Assembly: GCF_900078395.1 (NCBI RefSeq)
Contig: NZ_FKLA01000009.1
Span: 1,192,614-1,256,613 of the forward strand
Direction: 5' to 3'
Source: Anaerotruncus rubiinfantis
Lineage (GTDB): Bacteria > Bacillota > Clostridia > Oscillospirales > Ruminococcaceae
Length of the DNA: 64,000 nt
Shown here: one piece after another, positions 48,219-56,708 of the stretch
How the letters are laid out: every line of letters begins with the position of its first letter
Numbering within the stretch: position 1 is the stretch's first letter
Made by a program: the position numbers and the translations under genes
Notes under the pieces: generated by a model
What the model was told of the DNA's origin: nothing
Database searches by the model: none
The model's input: only the letters and a program-made list of their open reading frames with translations

Positions 48219-48242
48219 AGAGGAATTGTTAACCAAAGTCAA
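48214..48242 (-). promoter_or_regulatory. Promoter of the MarR-ABC operon
   Basis: Minus-strand TTGACT (48242-48237), 17 bases, TAAAAT (48219-48214). Confidence 0.7.
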
Positions 48243-48314
48243 CGTGAAAAGGGAATTGTTCACAAAAAATTCGCACTTAATTTTAGCAGTTTGCCCCATC
48301 AGAGATTGGATTTC

Positions 48315-50603
48315 TCAAATAAAATATGCAGTCGGGTCCACATACCGTCCGTTGCAGCGCAGCTCAAAATGCAGATGGTTTCCGGTGGCGTTTCCCGTGC
48401 GCCCGACGGTGGCGATCAACTGCCCCTGCTCCACCTTATCGCCGGCTTCGGCGGCAAGTTCGTCACACTGTGCGTAAAGGGTCTGGATGCCGTTCCCATG
48501 GTCGATGATCAGATAGTTCCCATAGCCGTACACGGAATATTTGCTCGTGAGGACGACCCCGTCCGCGGCCGCGCGGATCTCCGTCCCTTTTTCCGCCGCG
48601 AGGTCGATCCCCGTATGGCCGTGATAGGATTGGAACCCGGCGCTGACATATGCGTTGTCCACCGGTTTTTGCAGGCTGATGTCAAGTGCTTCACCGGTAT
48701 AGATCCCGTCGTCCGGCGGCAGGGCCGTGTCCGCGCTGCCATCCCCGGTGAGCAGGTAGCTGCGCTGGACGAAATCCACCTCATAAACCTTATACGGCGC
48801 GCCGTCGAGCTGGATTTCGACCGTTTCGCGCCCTTTTCCGGCGAGCGCCGGTGACCACTGGTCTGCATCCTCCGGCTGGATCGTTTCAGCAGCCGTTTCT
48901 TTGCCGTTCTGGATTGCGGTAATCGAGATGGAAACAGCGCGGTTTTGCGGCAGCGGAACTGGCAGACGCAGTCGGGAGGTTTCCATCTCCAGCTTGGGAT
49001 TGGTGCGGACGGCCAAAACCGAACCGTCGGTTTTGCCGATGAGTTCTACCACTGGCGCGGTGGTCAGCTGTAAAAGCAGGCTCTGGGCGGCGGGAAGGTC
49101 GGAGACCACGTCCAGGTCGGGCAGGACCATCGTGCCGGACGCGCCGTCGCCGCTGGTGAGCCGGATGGTGTCGCCCGCCGAAGCGCCAAGTTGGTCATAG
49201 AAGGTTTTGAGCGCAGGGATCGGATCGGATTGCTGGCCGGGTTCCCACGGCACGGCGGCGCGCACGAGGAAAATTCCGTCCCTGTCATAGAGGGTGATTT
49301 CCGTCCAGCAGGATTCCATTTCATGCAAGTCCACCGTGCAGAAGTTGATGGAGCCGCCCTGTAAATCCTTTTCGCGTAAGAATTCCTGATAGTTTCCGCC
49401 GGCGCGCCGGCCGGCGATTACCAACTCTATCCGCCAGCCCTTTTCAGCGCGGATTTTATCCGCGCCAGCGGGCAGGCCGTACCGGATAAGCCCCTGCTCG
49501 GTATCGAATTTGATCGAAGCCATCACCTGCCCAATCAATTCGTCGGGCAGTTCCTCCGATTTCGTTGAGACGGTGAAGACGGCGGTGGGACCGTCCGCTC
49601 CGCCGATGACGACTGCCTCTCCGTCCCTGTCCGCAAGCACGAAAGAGGAAACCGAAACACCGACAAATAGCAGCAGCGCGGCGGCGAAAACCCCGGCGCA
49701 GACAAGCAGACGGGTGGATTTTTGGCCGTCCATGATGCGGGAAAGCCGCTGTCGGAGCTGTTCCTTCTGCAGGCTGAAGGCGGAGGAAACCGGGGGCGCA
49801 AACCGTGTGTCGCCCATGATATTGAGGATGGCCATCCCGTAATTGCGGCGTTCCTCGCGTTCCATGCCGCGCACAAGCGATTCGTCGCAGGCGAGTTCGC
49901 AGAGAAGGTTTACCCGTTTCAGGACGATCCAGGCGAGCGGGTTGAACCAGTGCAGCGTGCAGACCACAAGTGCCGCCGCTTTATAAAAGAGATCGGCATG
50001 CCGGTAATGGGTCAGCTCGTGCAGAAAGACCAGCCGGTATTCCTGCGGACGAAGCGCCGTGTCAGGCAGGACAATGCGCGGTCGGAAAAGCCCCACAAGC
50101 ATCGGGGAGGAAACCTTTCCGCAAAGAGAGAGCGGGATGCTGCGGCGAATTTGCAGCTCTTTTTTGCAGGCTGCGAAAAGGTTTTGGATTTCCGGTTCTT
50201 CGGCCGGCACGCAGGCTTTTTTCAGCTCCCGGTAAAAACGTGCGGCGGCGACGAGATATCTTATACCCAGCGCCGCGGTTCCGGCAAGCCAAATTGCCGC
50301 AAAAACCGTCTGCCAGGGGATGGCGGAAATCGCGGAGGCCTGCGCCGCTGCCGCAAAATCCGGGACGGCAAACGGAATGGCTGCGGTCCATTCGGGAACG
50401 GCCGCAGCGGTATGCGCGGCGGAGCGGACCGGCAGCGCAAACGGGATGAGGAAGAGCAGCAGCGCCGCTGCCCAGCTGTAGTAATTCCAACGGCAGGAGA
50501 ATTTTCTGCGTGCGAACGGGGAAAACAGCAGCGCCAGAAGGGCGACCGCCGAACCGGCAAGGGTCAGGGGAAGGATTTTTTCAAAAAAGAATGCTGTCAT
50601 CAT
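48315..50603 (-). CDS. BlaR1-like M56 metallopeptidase fused to an M23 endopeptidase
   Basis: This protein of about 762 residues has N-terminal membrane helices with an M56 protease domain (HELTH near 210, then CELACDES for the third ligand), a further helix (about 295-315), a long extracytoplasmic region of about 300 residues and a C-terminal M23 (LytM) domain (about 650-760) with HTGID and HLH metal sites intact. Classic BlaR1 carries a penicillin-binding sensor in that place; here it is a peptidoglycan-hydrolase fold. BlaI is directly upstream, sharing the operon. Starts at 50603 and 50600 are both possible. Cell-wall sensing and BlaI cleavage are inferred. Confidence 0.88.
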   Translation of the reverse strand: MMTAFFFEKILPLTLAGSAVALLALLFSPFARRKFSCRWNYYSWAAALLLFLIPFALPVRSAAHTAAAVPEWTAAIPFAVPDFAAAAQASAISAIPWQTVFAAIWLAGTAALGIRYLVAAARFYRELKKACVPAEEPEIQNLFAACKKELQIRRSIPLSLCGKVSSPMLVGLFRPRIVLPDTALRPQEYRLVFLHELTHYRHADLFYKAAALVVCTLHWFNPLAWIVLKRVNLLCELACDESLVRGMEREERRNYGMAILNIMGDTRFAPPVSSAFSLQKEQLRQRLSRIMDGQKSTRLLVCAGVFAAALLLFVGVSVSSFVLADRDGEAVVIGGADGPTAVFTVSTKSEELPDELIGQVMASIKFDTEQGLIRYGLPAGADKIRAEKGWRIELVIAGRRAGGNYQEFLREKDLQGGSINFCTVDLHEMESCWTEITLYDRDGIFLVRAAVPWEPGQQSDPIPALKTFYDQLGASAGDTIRLTSGDGASGTMVLPDLDVVSDLPAAQSLLLQLTTAPVVELIGKTDGSVLAVRTNPKLEMETSRLRLPVPLPQNRAVSISITAIQNGKETAAETIQPEDADQWSPALAGKGRETVEIQLDGAPYKVYEVDFVQRSYLLTGDGSADTALPPDDGIYTGEALDISLQKPVDNAYVSAGFQSYHGHTGIDLAAEKGTEIRAAADGVVLTSKYSVYGYGNYLIIDHGNGIQTLYAQCDELAAEAGDKVEQGQLIATVGRTGNATGNHLHFELRCNGRYVDPTAYFI

Positions 50604-50604
50604 T

Positions 50605-50967
50605 TCACCTCTCGCTGAGCCAGCGCTTGAGTTCCGCGACGTCGTCCGCTGTGAGGCCATCGGACTGGTAAAGCGCGGCCATCAGGCTCTGCACCGAACC
50701 GCCGTGGATTTCGTCGAGGAAACTGCGGGTTTCAGCGGCACGGTATTGGGCCTCGCTGACCGTCACGCTGTATAAATTCTGGTGCCCCTGCTTGCGTACA
50801 GTCAGGAACCCTTTTTCCGTCAGCCGGGTGAGGAAGGTGTTGACCGTTTGAATCTTCCAGCCGCGGCTTTCGCAGAAGGCGCCGACCAGCCCGCCTGCGG
50901 TGACAGGGCGGGCCCCACGCCAAATATGCTGCATGATTGCAAGCTCGGAATCGGAAAGTTTTTGCAT
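50605..50967 (-). CDS. BlaI/MecI-family repressor
   Basis: This 120-residue winged-helix repressor starts LSDSELAIMQHIW and has the typical QTVNTFLTRLTEKGFLTVRKQG recognition segment (about 40-60), described here by its core TVNTFLTRL. A C-terminal helix dimerises and holds the usual cleavage region. Its stop is two bases before the M56-M23 start. The operators at 50990-51032 match its expected target (TACTACA / TGTAGTA). Confidence 0.93.
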   Translation of the reverse strand: MQKLSDSELAIMQHIWRGARPVTAGGLVGAFCESRGWKIQTVNTFLTRLTEKGFLTVRKQGHQNLYSVTVSEAQYRAAETRSFLDEIHGGSVQSLMAALYQSDGLTADDVAELKRWLSER

Positions 50968-50989
50968 GATCTCACCTCGCTGTTTTTAT

Positions 50990-51032
50990 ACTACGGCTTG
51001 TAGTGATTAAATATTACTACATCATGTAGTAA
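50990..51032. promoter_or_regulatory. Two BlaI operators
   Basis: Operator 1: ACTAC-N5-GTAGT at 50990-51004. Operator 2: TTACTACAT-C-ATGTAGTAA at 51014-51032, a perfect match to the BlaI/MecI half-site. Operator 2 lies between -35 and -10. Confidence 0.88.
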
Positions 51033-51039
51033 ATGTCAA
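51011..51039 (-). promoter_or_regulatory. Promoter of the BlaI operon
   Basis: Minus-strand TTGACA (51039-51034), 17 bases, TAATAT (51016-51011). Confidence 0.78.
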
Positions 51040-51073
51040 GCGAAATGTTCCAGCCGCACTGGAAGTTTCATAA

Positions 51074-51165
51074 ATAATATGATAGAATAGCCGCAGAGCG
51101 GCTATTCTATCATATTATCCGATGGCCAATTATCCCACCGTACGCTTCGCGCTTGCGGTATCATA
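51074..51165. repeat. Dispersed hairpin repeat, copy B
   Basis: A perfect 21-bp stem (51074-51094 with 51098-51118, loop AGA) is followed by CCGATGGCC...ATTATCCCACCG...GCTTCGCGC. Both blocks and the loop recur at 2744-2866 in the same order and orientation. In copy B the second hairpin has decayed. Confidence 0.78.
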
Positions 51166-51195
51166 AAACGAAAATGCTTGAGGGGAGGGGATCGT

Positions 51196-52941
51196 GTGCC
51201 GGCAGGACCGCTGTTTTTTGACGGCGCGTTCGGAACCTACTATCTGCGCCTCACCGGGGACGAACGTCCGTGCGAGCTTGCAAACCGTACCGATGCGCAG
51301 ACGGTGCGGAAAATTCATCGGGAGTACCTCGAAGCCGGTTCCAACGCTATCAAAACCAATACCTTCGCTGCCAATCCGTCGCTGGAAGCGGACCCGGAAC
51401 GTCTTTATGCAGTGATCAAAGCGGGATGGGAAAATGCCTGTGCCGCCGCAAAACCCTATGGCGCGCGGGTGTTCGCGGATATCGGGGGGAGTGAGCTCGA
51501 AACCGCCGCCGCCGATTATGAACAGATTTCCGGGTGGTTTCTTTCGCTTGGCGCGAAGGATTTTCTATTTGAAACGCTCGCGGAATACGCTTTGATCGTT
51601 CCGGCGGTGGAGAAAATCAAAAAGGCCGCGCCGGATGCGTCGGTGTTTGTTTCATTTGCCGTTTCGCCGGACGGCTATACCCGGCGCGGCCTGCATTACC
51701 GCACGCTGCTGGGCGAGGCCTGGGAAAATGGGGGGATCGATGCGGCGGGCCTCAACTGCGTCTGCGGTCCCAGCCATATGCTGAAACTGGCCGGGTCGCT
51801 TGGGGGGTTCCCCAAGCCGTTTATCGCAATGCCAAACGCCGGATATCCTTCCGCGATAAACGGACGGGTGGTCTTTGAGGACAATGCGGACTATTTCGCT
51901 CAGAAGCTGGCGGAGCTCTATGAGACGGGTGCGGATATTCTGGGCGGCTGCTGCGGCTCCACGCCGCGGCATATCGCGCTTGCGTCCGAAAGGGTCCGGA
52001 GGGCCGAACGCCGGGAAAAAACGGTACAGCCGTCCGGACAACACGGCATCTCGGAAACACGGCGGAAAAATACCGACTTCCTCGCGCGAACCGACAAGGT
52101 GATCGCCGTTGAGCTTGACCCGCCCCTCGATTATGACTGTTCGTTTCTGCTTTCCGCGTCGGCGTCGCTCAAAGCGGATGGCGCGGACATGATCACGATT
52201 GCGGATTCGCCGCTTTCGCGTCCGCGCGCGGACAGCGTCATGATGGCGGCGCGGATCCGCCGCGAAGCCGGGATTGAGGTGCTGCCGCACATCACCTGCC
52301 GCGACCGCAACCAGAACGCGCTTAAGGCAAGCCTGCTCGGCGCGGCGTCCGAAGGGATTTCCAGAATACTGGCGCTCACCGGGGACCCGCCAATCCAGAC
52401 AGGCGGGCGAAAGCCGGACGGGGTGTTCAGTTTTAATTCGTATGACCTCATTTCCTTCATTGAGAGCCTCAATGATGAACTATTCACCGAGAATCCGTTC
52501 CTGGTCGCGGGGGCGCTCAATGTCAACGCGGTGAATTTCCCAGCGGAGCTCGCGCGTGCCCAGCGCAAGGTGGCGCTGGGGGCGAAGATGCTCTTTTCCC
52601 AGCCGATCTTCAGCCGGGAGGCGGTTGAAAATTTCCGCGCGGCGCGCGCGGCGTTGGGATGCAAGCTGTTTGCGGGGATATTGCCGGTCGCGGGTTACCG
52701 CAACGCGGTCTTTCTGGCAAATGAGGTCTCCGGTATCGAGATACCGCCCGACGTGGTGGAACGTCTCAGAGACAAAACCCCTGAAGAGGCGGCGGAGATC
52801 TCGATAGCCTACAGCGCGGGGATCGCGCGGCAGATTTATGACGAAGCCGACGGTTTTTATATTATGACGCCGCTGCGCAGGGTGGCAATCGTGCGCGGCC
52901 TGATGCGGGAAATCAAAAAAATGGGGGAAACAGGAAGATGA
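51196..52941 (+). CDS. Homocysteine S-methyltransferase / methylenetetrahydrofolate reductase
   Basis: This protein of about 581 residues has an N-terminal homocysteine methyltransferase domain (1-290) with zinc-cysteine motifs NCVCGP and GGCCGSTPRHI, and a C-terminal MTHFR domain (about 305-580; ELDPPLDYD, HITCRDRN, LALTGDPP). The same fusion occurs in Bacillus YitJ. The GTG at 51196 follows GGGGAGGGG; a TTG at 51178 is in frame but overlaps that site. A pterin-binding methyltransferase gene follows with a 4-base overlap. It feeds methionine synthesis. Confidence 0.92.
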   Translation: MPAGPLFFDGAFGTYYLRLTGDERPCELANRTDAQTVRKIHREYLEAGSNAIKTNTFAANPSLEADPERLYAVIKAGWENACAAAKPYGARVFADIGGSELETAAADYEQISGWFLSLGAKDFLFETLAEYALIVPAVEKIKKAAPDASVFVSFAVSPDGYTRRGLHYRTLLGEAWENGGIDAAGLNCVCGPSHMLKLAGSLGGFPKPFIAMPNAGYPSAINGRVVFEDNADYFAQKLAELYETGADILGGCCGSTPRHIALASERVRRAERREKTVQPSGQHGISETRRKNTDFLARTDKVIAVELDPPLDYDCSFLLSASASLKADGADMITIADSPLSRPRADSVMMAARIRREAGIEVLPHITCRDRNQNALKASLLGAASEGISRILALTGDPPIQTGGRKPDGVFSFNSYDLISFIESLNDELFTENPFLVAGALNVNAVNFPAELARAQRKVALGAKMLFSQPIFSREAVENFRAARAALGCKLFAGILPVAGYRNAVFLANEVSGIEIPPDVVERLRDKTPEEAAEISIAYSAGIARQIYDEADGFYIMTPLRRVAIVRGLMREIKKMGETGR

Positions 52942-53729
52942 TTTTAATCGGAGAAAAACTCAATAGCTCGATCCCTGCGGCCTGTGAAGCGATGAACGCG
53001 CGGGATGAAGCTTCGATTGTGGCGCTGATCCGCCGTCAGGCGGACGCGGGCGCCCGGTTTCTCGATGTGAACACCGCGATCTGCGGGGAGGACGCGCTTG
53101 ATCGGATGCTCTGGGTGATCGGGCTGATCAAGTCGCACTGCGACTGTGGAATTATGATTGACACGACTGATGAAGCGGTTATGTCCAGAGCGGTTGAAGC
53201 CGCCGCCGGACGGGAACTGATCCTTAATTCAGCAACAATTGACGAACGGTTCGGCTGGGTGACCGCGCTTGCCAGGGAAAGCGGGGCGGCGGTCGTAGGG
53301 CTTCCAATCGATGCGGACGGCATGCCGCATTCGCTTGAAGACAAATGTGGTAAGATCGACCTTCTGGTGAAAAAACTGCGGGAGGCCGGCTTTGCGGATG
53401 AAAAGATCTATGTCGACGTGTTGGTTGAGACACTTGCGACAGGCAGCGAAAGCGCGCGCAATACGATCGGCGCTGTCCGCCATGTGCGGGAACACTATCC
53501 CGATGTGAAAACCACCTGCGGGCTTTCAAACGTTTCGTTCGGCCTGCCACGCCGGGCGCTGGTGAATGCGGCGTTCCTTTCGGCGGCGGTGTTCACGGGA
53601 CTTTCGAGCGCGATTATCGACCCGGCCAGCCCGGCTATGCGGGATGCGCTTGCAGCCGCGAATGTCGTGGCTGGATTGGACGACTACTGTATGGAGTATA
53701 TCACCTATATCCGCAGCCAGGAAGCATGA
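52938..53729 (+). CDS. Pterin-binding methyltetrahydrofolate methyltransferase-like protein
   Basis: This 263-residue barrel belongs to the dihydropteroate-synthase-like superfamily used by MetH and AcsE to bind methyltetrahydrofolate. Motifs: GEKLNSS at the start, ARFLDVNTA (about 37), LNSAT (about 95) and TTCGLSNVSFGLP (about 195), which is characteristic of corrinoid-dependent enzymes. The ATG overlaps the upstream stop. With the upstream protein it would form a split MetH, but no B12-binding or reactivation domain gene is visible in the window. Confidence 0.88.
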   Translation: MILIGEKLNSSIPAACEAMNARDEASIVALIRRQADAGARFLDVNTAICGEDALDRMLWVIGLIKSHCDCGIMIDTTDEAVMSRAVEAAAGRELILNSATIDERFGWVTALARESGAAVVGLPIDADGMPHSLEDKCGKIDLLVKKLREAGFADEKIYVDVLVETLATGSESARNTIGAVRHVREHYPDVKTTCGLSNVSFGLPRRALVNAAFLSAAVFTGLSSAIIDPASPAMRDALAAANVVAGLDDYCMEYITYIRSQEA

Positions 53730-53775
53730 TCCGCTTCAATAAATATCCAATTCCGAAAGCAAAAGGAGAATGTAA

Positions 53776-54144
53776 ATGCTCACTTTCAACCATTTCAATT
53801 TCAACGTCCTCGACCTCGAGCGCAGCCTCAAATTTTATGAGGAAGCGCTTGGCCTCAAACCGGTGCGTGAAAAAAACGCCGCAGACGGTTCGTTCAAAAT
53901 TGTCTACCTGGGCGACGGACAGACCGGATTTACCCTGGAGCTGACCTGGCTGCGAGACCGTAAGGAGCCCTACAACCTGGGGGATCTCGAGTACCATCTG
54001 GCACTGATGGCGGACGACTTTGAAGCGGCCCGCCAAAAACATCGGGAGATGGATGTCATCTGCTTTGAAAATACCGGTATGGGAATCTATTTCATCAGCG
54101 ACCCGGACGGCTACTGGATTGAAATTGTTCCGCGGAACATATGA
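53776..54144 (+). CDS. VOC family protein, lactoylglutathione-lyase-like
   Basis: This 122-residue protein has two VOC units. The four metal ligands expected of glyoxalase I are present: His (FNHFNFNV), Glu (TLELTW), His (EYHLALM) and Glu (WIEIVP). AAAGGAG precedes the ATG. It is a better candidate for metal catalysis than the VOC gene at 10980. Glyoxalase I activity is plausible; the actual thiol cofactor is unknown. Confidence 0.88.
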   Translation: MLTFNHFNFNVLDLERSLKFYEEALGLKPVREKNAADGSFKIVYLGDGQTGFTLELTWLRDRKEPYNLGDLEYHLALMADDFEAARQKHREMDVICFENTGMGIYFISDPDGYWIEIVPRNI

Positions 54145-54207
54145 CGGTATGGCCGGCGCGCTCTGCTGTTTCGGCAGTTGGCCGGATGCGCCGGCAGAAA
54201 AAATATG

Positions 54208-54244
54208 AAAAGCGGCCCCGTTCCATAGGAGCGGGGCCGCTTTT
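54208..54244. terminator. Convergent terminator between the VOC and CAP genes
   Basis: A 17-bp stem with one G-T pair (54208-54224 with 54228-54244) has A-run and T-run flanks on both sides. Confidence 0.82.
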
Positions 54245-54254
54245 AATCAATAGG

Positions 54255-55034
54255 TCAGTTGGGCAGGTGCGCAAATTCAGTGGTGGCATAAGCACGGGTC
54301 CAACCGTCCTTCTCCACGATATACACGCCCACGCCAATATGGGTGAAGTCCTCGCGCAGGATATTTTCATAGTGGGGCGGACTGTCCTTCCACTCGTTGA
54401 ACCAGAAGGACGCGGACGTCGCGTAGTTGGCAGACGGGTCGTTATATTCGGTCGTGCAGAGGTTTTCACCGGCTGTGATGAAATCGATCGGCACATCCTC
54501 TTTGATGACAGTCGACCAGTCGTCACCGTTGGGCCGGGTGTGGGAAAATTTGCGGGCCTTGCAAAGCTCCCGGCTGCGAATTCGCGCCGCCGAACGCAGA
54601 TCCTCATTGTATTCAAGTTCCTCCAGGCCGTTGTCCACGCGTTCCTTGTTGATTTTTTTGATGATGGCCGATTCGACCTTGCTGTAAAAATTTGAACCGG
54701 TGACCGCTTTGTTTTGGGATTTGGCTTCTTTTGCGGCGGCCTCGGCGGCAGCGGCTTCGGAAGCGGCCTTTGCGGCGGCCTCGGCGGCAGCGGCTTCGGA
54801 AGCGGCCTTTGCGGCAGCCTCGGCGGCAGCGGCTTCGGAAGCGGTCTTTGCAGCAGCCTCGGACGCAGCGGCTTTTTCGGCAGCCTCGGACGCGGCGATT
54901 TCCGAAGCGGAAAGCTCCGAGGAGGAAGCTTCGGGCGCGTTTGAAGGCTTTGGAGCGGAAGACGGTTCAGCGGCGGGCGCGCCGCAGCCGGACAGGGCGA
55001 GCAATATGGCAAGCAGGAATGCGATTTTTTTCAT
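54255..55034 (-). CDS. CAP/SCP-domain lipoprotein with Ala-rich repeats
   Basis: This 259-residue protein has a lipoprotein signal (ALSGC near residue 21), a long Ala/Glu/Ser linker (about 40-105) and a CAP domain (about 125-255) with FSHTRP, GENL and PPHYENIL, whose His and Glu form the usual cavity site. In the linker a 13-residue unit (ASEAAAAEAAAKA) is repeated at least three times. AAAGGAG lies before the ATG at 55034. Spore or surface attachment is possible; function unknown. Confidence 0.85.
   Translation of the reverse strand: MKKIAFLLAILLALSGCGAPAAEPSSAPKPSNAPEASSSELSASEIAASEAAEKAAASEAAAKTASEAAAAEAAAKAASEAAAAEAAAKAASEAAAAEAAAKEAKSQNKAVTGSNFYSKVESAIIKKINKERVDNGLEELEYNEDLRSAARIRSRELCKARKFSHTRPNGDDWSTVIKEDVPIDFITAGENLCTTEYNDPSANYATSASFWFNEWKDSPPHYENILREDFTHIGVGVYIVEKDGWTRAYATTEFAHLPN
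54736..54852. repeat. 39-bp tandem repeat in the CAP lipoprotein gene
   Basis: Units begin at 54736, 54775 and 54814, with a partial fourth from 54853. Units 1 and 2 are identical; unit 3 differs by a few bases. The length is a multiple of three, so copy changes keep the frame and lengthen the linker by 13 residues each. Confidence 0.85.
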
Positions 55035-55155
55035 GGCAACGGCTCCTTTAAACAAGATTCAATTTAAGGGTAGCACAATCATATTTTCGATGCAAGGCAT
55101 GGATGAAAAAATTTACGGAATGGTTAAGCTTCCGGGAATTTTATCCGTTGTATAT

Positions 55156-55189
55156 AAAAGAAAACGGGGCATTTGCCCCGTTTTCTTTT
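55156..55189. terminator. Terminator after murC
   Basis: A perfect 15-bp stem (55156-55170 with 55175-55189) with A/T flanks overlaps the murC stop end. Confidence 0.78.
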
Positions 55190-56553
55190 CATTTATTAAG
55201 CATCAGTTTGGCGCATTTGTAAACATCGCCGCAGCCGAGAGTGATGACCAGGTCGCCCTCCCCGGCACGGCCCATCACGTAGTCGGCCATCTCCTGGAAG
55301 GTGGGGAACCACACAGAACCGGGAATTTTCTCCGCGAGCTGGCTGGTGTAAACGCCTTCGGTGTTCTTCTCGCGGCTGCCCATAATTTCGCTCATGACCA
55401 CTTCGTCCGCGATCGAAAGCGCTTTGGCGAAATCGTCCATCAGGATTTTGGTCCGCGAGTAGGTGAATGGCTGAAAGACCGCCCAGACCTTTTGAAAGGG
55501 CATTTCCTTGGCGGCCTTGAGGGTGGCGGCGATCTCAGCCGGGTGATGCGCGTAGTCGTCCGCGATGGTCACGCCGCGCGGGCGGCCAAGAATTTCGAAG
55601 CGCCGCCCCGCGCCGTGAAATTCCGCGAGATGCGCGCGGATTTCCTCGAGCGGCGCGCCCGCCATCCGCGCGGCGGCGACCGCCGCTGCCGCATTCAGGA
55701 CATTGTGGCGGCCGGGGATGTTGAGCGTAAAGGTTCCAAGGCTTTGGCCGCGCTCATAAAGGGTGAAAGTGGACTGCGCGCCGCGGCTCATGACGAGATC
55801 CGCCGGACGGTAGTCGTTTTTCTCGCCCCAGCCGAAGGTGACGATGGGCTTGCCGCAGACCCCTTCGACCGCTTTCATCGAATTTACGTCGTCGCCGTTC
55901 ACGATGACGGCTTTTGTAGCCATTTGGGCGAACCGGTGGAAGGACTTGATGATGTTGTCGAGCGTTTTGAAGTATTCGAGGTGGTCGGCGTCGACGTTCA
56001 GAATGACTGCCACATCCGGGAAAAGCTGGAGAAAATGATCTTTGAATTCACAGGCTTCGCAGACCATGTGTTCCGATTTTCCCGTGCGGCCGCTGCCGCC
56101 GATGAGCGGGAGCTTTCCGCCGATAAAAACGGTCGGATCGAGCCCCGACTGCATAAGCACCTGGGTGAGCATGGCGGTGGTGGTGGTTTTGCCGTGGGTG
56201 CCGCAGACACAGATGCAGTTTTCATACAGGCTGGTGAGGTAGCCGAGCAGCTCGGCGCGCTCAACAAGCGGGACGCGGCTTTCCCGCGCGGCGATCAGTT
56301 CGGGGTTGTCGTCCATGATCGCGATGGTGTAGACGATGAGATCCGCGCCTTTGATGTTTTCCGCGCGCTGGCCAAGGAAAATTTCAATGCCCATGTCCCG
56401 CTCGAACGCGAGGGTGTCGGTTTCGTTGTTGTCGCTGCCGGTGATGTGATAGCCCTGCCCATGCAGGATCTGCACGATGGGGAACATGCCGGACCCGCCG
56501 ATTCCGATAAAGTGGATATGCTTTGCATTTTTGAGGATCTTTCCATCAAACAT
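55189..56553 (-). CDS. murC: UDP-N-acetylmuramate--L-alanine ligase MurC
   Basis: This 454-residue Mur ligase adds L-Ala to UDP-MurNAc. The N-terminal Rossmann-like domain has HFIGIGGSGM; the ATP loop is CVCGTHGKTTTT (near 115), the central domain NVDADHLEYF (near 185) and the C-terminal domain DDYAHHPAEI (near 345). Length is normal. It sits alone, divergent from spoVG, with a good promoter. Confidence 0.96.
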   Translation of the reverse strand: MFDGKILKNAKHIHFIGIGGSGMFPIVQILHGQGYHITGSDNNETDTLAFERDMGIEIFLGQRAENIKGADLIVYTIAIMDDNPELIAARESRVPLVERAELLGYLTSLYENCICVCGTHGKTTTTAMLTQVLMQSGLDPTVFIGGKLPLIGGSGRTGKSEHMVCEACEFKDHFLQLFPDVAVILNVDADHLEYFKTLDNIIKSFHRFAQMATKAVIVNGDDVNSMKAVEGVCGKPIVTFGWGEKNDYRPADLVMSRGAQSTFTLYERGQSLGTFTLNIPGRHNVLNAAAAVAAARMAGAPLEEIRAHLAEFHGAGRRFEILGRPRGVTIADDYAHHPAEIAATLKAAKEMPFQKVWAVFQPFTYSRTKILMDDFAKALSIADEVVMSEIMGSREKNTEGVYTSQLAEKIPGSVWFPTFQEMADYVMGRAGEGDLVITLGCGDVYKCAKLMLNK

Positions 56554-56597
56554 GGTGTTTTCAACTCCAAAACAATTCAGATAACCTATTCCTATGT

Positions 56598-56626
56598 AGT
56601 ATAGGCTGATTCTGTGAAAAATTCAA
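56598..56626 (-). promoter_or_regulatory. Promoter of murC
   Basis: Minus-strand TTGAAT (56626-56621), 17 bases, TATACT (56603-56598); 45 bases before the ATG. Confidence 0.7.
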
Positions 56627-56708
56627 GCCCGTGGTCCGGCCTCAGTGTATATCTTTGCCAATCGTGCCAAATACTATCCTTGACAAACATTTAGGAGGAA
56701 ATACAGCA

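Noticed and set aside
51033..51195. SAM riboswitch ahead of the methionine genes
   Set aside because: The space is taken by the BlaI promoter and the hairpin repeat; no S-box core is visible.
54700..56604. 634-codon open frame on the plus strand
   Set aside because: It runs antisense to the CAP lipoprotein and murC genes, both with clear motifs. The translation is low complexity at the start and resembles no family; it results from GC-rich codon bias.
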